A stretch of 64,000 nt of DNA, taken from NCBI RefSeq assembly GCF_003286415.2, contig NZ_CP043450.1:2046001-2110000 (forward strand), in the 5' to 3' direction. The stretch's first letter is position 1. Each line of letters opens with the position of its first letter. The notes under the pieces were generated by a model. That model saw only the letters and a list, made by a program, of their open reading frames with translations, was not told where the DNA came from and did not search any database. This DNA is from Mucilaginibacter rubeus. GTDB lineage: Bacteria > Bacteroidota > Bacteroidia > Sphingobacteriales > Sphingobacteriaceae. Position numbers and translations under genes: made by a program. Of this stretch, positions 60,438 through 64,000 are shown piece by piece.

Positions 60438-61685
60438 TTATGGCTGATGGCCGAAGAATAAGTAAGCGATAAAGATAGCCGCGATAACCCCGGCCAGATC
60501 GGCTATAAGTCCGGCCGGAATAGCGTAGCGCGATTTTTTAATGCCTACCGAACCAAAGTATAGCGCCACAATATAAAAGGTAGTATCCGCCGAACCGTTG
60601 AAGATTCCGGCAAGTCGCCCGGCAAATTTATCAACACCGAAGTTTTGCATCACCGTTATCATCATGCCTTTGGAGCCCGATCCGCTGAGCGGTTTTAAAT
60701 AGGCAACCGGCATCGCGTCAACAAAGCGAGTATCTAAATGGAATTGTACACAAATCCAGCGCAGCCCTTCATTCATGTAATCCAATGCGCCGCAACTCCT
60801 GAAAACGCTGATACCAACCAGCATGGCTACCAGGTAGGGGATTATCTTTACCGATGTTTCAAAGCCGCCTTTAGCACCTTCAACAAAAACTTCAAATACA
60901 TTTACCTTTTTTATAAGTCCGCCAACAATGAATATCACCGGTATGGTAAACAGCATTACATTGCTGATAACGGATGATACCGTACTAATTTGTTCTTTAG
61001 TTAGCTGAGTAGTAAAGTACCATACAACCAGTGTAATAAAAGCTGTAACGCCGCCAAGCCAGCCAATAATTACCCTGTCAAAAAGATTGATTTTTTGTTT
61101 AATAGCTACTGCGATCAGGCCCACAACGGTAGCCACATAAGTAGCAATAATACAAGGTAAAAACACCTCGGCAGGATCTTTAGAGTTTAAGATAGCCCTT
61201 TGCGCGATGATCGTGACCGGTAATAATTGTAAGCCGGAAGTATGCAGCACCAGGAACATGATCTGGGCATTTGACGCGGTTTCCTTATCGGGATTTAGTT
61301 CCTGCAGGCTGCCCATAGCTTTTAAGCCAAGTGGGGTGGCCGCGTTATCCAGCCCCATTAAATTGGCCGAAAAGTTCATCATCATCTGACCGGTAGCAGG
61401 GTGATCTTTAGGCACATCCGGAAACAAACGACTAAAAAATGGCCTGACTATTCGCGATAAAAAATTGATGGCCCCGGCTTTTTCGCCAATATTCAGAATA
61501 CCGAGCCAGAACGCCATAGAACCGATTAATGGCAAGGCGATATCCATTACCGACGACTTAGATGAATTGAACAATCCTTCAACCAATAATTTGAAAGCTT
61601 CTGTATCGCCAAAAAAAACTAATTTTATGAGTGAAACTACAAATGCAATTACAAAAAAAGCTATCCAGATATAGTTAAGCGCCAT
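60438..61685 (-). CDS. SpmA-SpmB fusion (nucleoside-recognition/Gate-domain membrane protein)
   Basis: This 415-residue membrane protein joins two halves, each containing a Gate/nucleoside-recognition domain. The first has GSMAFWLGILNIGEKAGAIN and MNFSANLMGLDNAATPLGLK; the second has PYLVAMLVGISVFRSCGALD and PLSGSGSKGMMI. This corresponds to SpmA and SpmB of Bacillus, spore maturation proteins encoded separately there. The organism should not sporulate, so another role, such as solute handling, is likely. The exact role is unknown. Confidence 0.85.
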   Translation of the reverse strand: MALNYIWIAFFVIAFVVSLIKLVFFGDTEAFKLLVEGLFNSSKSSVMDIALPLIGSMAFWLGILNIGEKAGAINFLSRIVRPFFSRLFPDVPKDHPATGQMMMNFSANLMGLDNAATPLGLKAMGSLQELNPDKETASNAQIMFLVLHTSGLQLLPVTIIAQRAILNSKDPAEVFLPCIIATYVATVVGLIAVAIKQKINLFDRVIIGWLGGVTAFITLVVWYFTTQLTKEQISTVSSVISNVMLFTIPVIFIVGGLIKKVNVFEVFVEGAKGGFETSVKIIPYLVAMLVGISVFRSCGALDYMNEGLRWICVQFHLDTRFVDAMPVAYLKPLSGSGSKGMMITVMQNFGVDKFAGRLAGIFNGSADTTFYIVALYFGSVGIKKSRYAIPAGLIADLAGVIAAIFIAYLFFGHQP

Positions 61686-61769
61686 AGTAATGTTTAAGGC
61701 TCTGAAGTTAGTGCTTTTGCTGTTTAATATGAAATGCTCATATTTTTATACCACTTATAAAATAGATAA

Positions 61770-62204
61770 ATGAACGAGGCGATTAATAAACTCAGCCAAA
61801 TTATTGACGATGTACGACTGTTAAAGGGACAGGATATCGATTGGACTTATAAAACATCGCCTGCCAAATGGTCAAAAAAAGAAGTGATAGGTCATTTGAT
61901 TGACAGCGCCCAGATCAACCTGCAACGTTTTGTTCGCTGCACTTATGAAGAGAACTTCAGGCTCACCTATGAGCAGGTGGAGTGGGTTGCTGCTGCTCAT
62001 TACCAGGACGCGGATATCAACGAACTGATTGAACTTTGGGCATTGTTAAACTTGCAAATTATACGGGTTTTGAATAATTATCCTCCCGATAGGTTAAACG
62101 CCCGTTGTGATAACAGCAAACAGGAGCCAAACCTGCAAACGGTTGAATGGCTTGCCGCCGATTACGTTGACCATATGTTACATCACCTGAAAGATATATT
62201 GTAA
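61770..62204 (+). CDS. DinB/YfiT-like family protein
   Basis: This 144-residue four-helix-bundle protein has the three expected metal-binding histidine positions: His in KEVIGHLIDSAQINLQRF and two in the last helix YVDHMLHHLKDI. YfiT and BstA-type proteins of this fold are thiol-S-transferases that use bacillithiol. Its stop overlaps the start of the DUF3052 gene (TAATG), so the two are translated together. Confidence 0.88.
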   Translation: MNEAINKLSQIIDDVRLLKGQDIDWTYKTSPAKWSKKEVIGHLIDSAQINLQRFVRCTYEENFRLTYEQVEWVAAAHYQDADINELIELWALLNLQIIRVLNNYPPDRLNARCDNSKQEPNLQTVEWLAADYVDHMLHHLKDIL

Positions 62205-62620
62205 TGGCTGGCTATTCGGGTACACCTTTGGCGAAAAAACTTGGCATAAAAGCAGGAGCAAGATTAATGCTGATCAACGCGCCCGAGCATTACATCGATT
62301 TGTTTACCGATATGCCTCCTGATGTTTATTTTACTGCCGATGTTTCGCATGAAAATGATGTGATCCATTTCTTTAGCAAAAGCGCAGATGAATATCGTGC
62401 TAAACTCCCGGAGTTCATGAAACAAATAAAGCAGGATGGCATGATCTGGGTTTCCTGGCCCAAAAAGGCATCAAAGGTAGTCACTGATCTTACCGAAGAT
62501 TTGATCAGGAATTTTGCCCTGCAAATTGGCCTGGTTGATATTAAAGTTTGCGCAGTTGATGAGGTTTGGTCAGGTTTAAAGCTGGTTATACCTGTTAAAA
62601 GCAGAAAATATATAACATAG
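62204..62620 (+). CDS. DUF3052-family protein
   Basis: This 138-residue protein matches the DUF3052 family: AGYSGTPLAKKLGIKAGARL at the start, AKLPEFMKQIKQDGMIWVSW in the middle, then DLIRNFALQIGLVDIKVCAV. It is usually described from actinobacteria and other soil bacteria, and the function is unknown. Its ATG overlaps the TAA of the DinB gene, a sign of a shared job. Confidence 0.88.
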   Translation: MAGYSGTPLAKKLGIKAGARLMLINAPEHYIDLFTDMPPDVYFTADVSHENDVIHFFSKSADEYRAKLPEFMKQIKQDGMIWVSWPKKASKVVTDLTEDLIRNFALQIGLVDIKVCAVDEVWSGLKLVIPVKSRKYIT

Positions 62621-62710
62621 GTCATTTTTTACTAAAACCGATTAAACAACAGTAGTGTGTTTTAGCATAAGCACTTAATTATATAACTTAGCGCAATAAT
62701 ACCAGATAAT

Positions 62711-63139
62711 ATGGCTCAGATTGAATTAAAACGTGTACATGGCGATTTTGGCTTCGAAGCTGTTGACGCTAATGGACACACAGTAAAAATGGACAGTAGT
62801 CCGGAAAGTGGCGGCCAGGATTTTGGTATCCGCCCAATGCAGATGCTTTTAATGGGCCTTGCCGGTTGTTCTGCAATTGACGTGATTAGTATCCTAAAAA
62901 AACAACGCCAGGAAATAACCGACTATAAAATGGTGGTTAATGGCGAGCGTGAGGCCGGTAAAGAGCCTTCACTATGGGAAGATGTGGATATTGAATTTCA
63001 TATCTATGGTAATGTTGATGAAGATAAAGCCGTACGTGCTGCCGAGCTTTCTATCAACAAATACTGTTCTGTTGCTGCAACGCTTTCAAAGGCTGGTGCG
63101 GCAATTAAATGGAAGGTGATTGTTCACCCGGCCCAATAA
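62711..63139 (+). CDS. OsmC-family protein
   Basis: This 142-residue OsmC/YhfA-type protein has Cys53 in MQMLLMGLAGCSAIDVISIL and Cys119 in INKYCSVAATLSKAGA. The KKQRQEITDYKM segment places it in the YhfA-like group rather than the Ohr group. It lies 90 bases after the DUF3052 gene and 29 bases before a gene of the maleylpyruvate-isomerase type. Confidence 0.93.
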   Translation: MAQIELKRVHGDFGFEAVDANGHTVKMDSSPESGGQDFGIRPMQMLLMGLAGCSAIDVISILKKQRQEITDYKMVVNGEREAGKEPSLWEDVDIEFHIYGNVDEDKAVRAAELSINKYCSVAATLSKAGAAIKWKVIVHPAQ

Positions 63140-63168
63140 TAAAATTTATTACGAATAAAAAATACCAG

Positions 63169-64000
63169 ATGGCGGAACAGGAAGTCCCTATTAAAACAGT
63201 GCACCTGTTCCCCCTTTTGGATCAAAAGCTGATAGAACTGCTTAAGTCGCTATCGGCCGAAGAGTGGAATAAGCCAACATTGGCAAAGCTTTGGACGGTG
63301 AAGGATATTGCCGCCCATTTGCTTGATGGCAACATGCGTGTTATTTCCTTGTCGCAGCAATTTATCGGCGATCCCCCGTCAATCCCCATCAATAATTACA
63401 GCGATTTAGTTGATTTTTTGAATGGCTTAAATGCAACCTGGGTAAAAGCCATGAGGCGTGTGAGCCCGCAATTGTTAATCGAACTTTTAGAAGCGACGGG
63501 CCGGCAATACAGCGAAATAATGTCAAAAGCCGATCTGCTTGCACCCGCGCCATTTTCTGTAGCCTGGGCAGGAGAGGAGGAGTCTGTTAATTGGTTTCAC
63601 ATTGCCCGCGAATACACCGAAAAGTTTCATCATCAGCAACAAATTCGCGAAGCTGTTGGTAAGCAGGGTATTATTACAGCCGAGTTATTCTACCCCTGTA
63701 TTGATACATTTATGCGCGGGCTTCCGCATGCTTATCGTACTGTTATTGCCAATGCCGGTGCGGTAATCCAGGTTACCATAAGCGGTGAAGCCGGAGGCGA
63801 CTGGTTCCTGCTCAAAACTGCCGATGGCTGGATGCTTACCCAAAACACCGGTTCTGCGCCGGATACTAAGATTACACTGTCGCCCGATATTGCCTGGAAA
63901 GTATTTACAAAAGGTATCGATCCACAAACCGCGTTGGATTCATCTCATGTCAGCGGAAATATTAACCTGGGCGAAAATCTGTTCAATATGGTTGCCGTAA
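63169..64000 (+). CDS. Maleylpyruvate-isomerase-like (MDMPI/DinB-fold) protein, 3' end outside window
   Basis: An ATG at 63169 opens a frame that stays open to the last base, giving 277 visible residues. The N-terminal part has the DinB-fold metal site: His50 (TVKDIAAHLLDGN), Glu151 and His155 (REYTEKFHHQQQIREAV). The spacing is like that of the mycothiol-dependent maleylpyruvate isomerase (His, Glu, His four residues later). The C-terminal part, from about residue 180, resembles an SCP2/sterol-carrier-like domain (AGGDWFLLKTADGWMLTQ). A thiol-dependent isomerase or transferase is plausible; the true substrate is unknown. It follows the OsmC gene by 29 bases. Confidence 0.8.
   Translation, partial: MAEQEVPIKTVHLFPLLDQKLIELLKSLSAEEWNKPTLAKLWTVKDIAAHLLDGNMRVISLSQQFIGDPPSIPINNYSDLVDFLNGLNATWVKAMRRVSPQLLIELLEATGRQYSEIMSKADLLAPAPFSVAWAGEEESVNWFHIAREYTEKFHHQQQIREAVGKQGIITAELFYPCIDTFMRGLPHAYRTVIANAGAVIQVTISGEAGGDWFLLKTADGWMLTQNTGSAPDTKITLSPDIAWKVFTKGIDPQTALDSSHVSGNINLGENLFNMVAV

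Noticed and set aside
63785..64000. Plus-strand frame at the window end as a separate small gene
   Set aside because: It overlaps the maleylpyruvate-isomerase-like gene that is open in another frame from 63169; that gene has clear domain motifs.
1..64000. Insertion sequences, prophage, integrase, conjugation genes or restriction-modification genes
   Set aside because: I found no transposase, integrase, phage structural, relaxase or methyltransferase-type motif in the translations; the window appears to be ordinary chromosome.

Overview
The window looks like chromosomal DNA of a Bacteroidota (Bacteroidetes) species, most likely a Sphingobacteriaceae soil or plant-associated bacterium of the Mucilaginibacter/Pedobacter type. 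This rests on a secreted protein with a type IX secretion (type B/CHU_C) C-terminal domain, several genes preceded by the Bacteroidetes -7 box TAnnTTTG rather than an E. coli-like -10, glycan-degrading enzymes of families GH92, GH2 and GH78, and a Bacteroidetes-style gene set (MtaB, Nfu, UMF1 transporters, a SpmA-SpmB fusion). The species call is an inference. I see no rRNA, CRISPR array, insertion sequence, prophage or plasmid function. One tRNA gene (Leu, anticodon UAG) is present.

Layout. 1-9.7 kb: glycan use, with a truncated GH92 alpha-mannosidase, a GH2 beta-mannosidase/exo-glucosaminidase-like enzyme carrying an inserted F5/8C module, a FucP-type sugar symporter, a LacI-type repressor and a divergent GH78 alpha-L-rhamnosidase. 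LacI-type palindromes lie before the repressor and the rhamnosidase gene. 9.9-17.1 kb: a TlpA-like thioredoxin protein, a TetR/drug-efflux pair with three matching operators, a second drug-efflux MFS, and an ArsR-VOC-PhnB-AHSA1 operon with a double palindromic operator. 17.4-22.2 kb: Kdo synthesis (kdsA, kdsD), a UDP-sugar dehydrogenase and an exopolysaccharide-initiating sugar transferase. 22.4-25.2 kb: tRNA-Leu and a large secreted T9SS protein.

25.5-29.9 kb is an operon for a periplasmic molybdenum hydroxylase (2Fe-2S subunit, diheme cytochrome c, Tat-exported Moco subunit, XdhC maturation factor), followed by a PoxB-like ThDP enzyme. 31.9-40.9 kb is a mixed stretch of small membrane and orphan proteins, two UMF1 paralogues, a DinB protein, YnfA and a LutA-like protein. 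41.0-44.8 kb is housekeeping (mtaB, lgt, gtrA, inositol phosphatase). 45.8-49.2 kb holds an exported RidA, a Crp-like regulator, an Nfu scaffold and purB. 49.4-56.1 kb is a TetR-TolC-adaptor-RND pump operon. 56.1-61.7 kb holds membrane and stress proteins (DUF4126, an MscS channel, TetR, OsmC, SpmAB). 61.8-64.0 kb holds four consecutive genes (DinB, DUF3052, OsmC, and a maleylpyruvate-isomerase-like gene running off the window) that suggest thiol chemistry.

The items I find most worth following are the F5/8C domain nested inside an Ig-like domain of the GH2 enzyme, the 16-bp operator shared by the unlinked DinB and TolC-pump promoters, the cytochrome c gene inserted between the two Ior subunits, the small membrane protein carrying a cytochrome-oxidase-like HDTYFV motif, and the DinB/DUF3052/OsmC/MDMPI cluster. 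None of these is proven novel; all come from reading the sequence without database searches.
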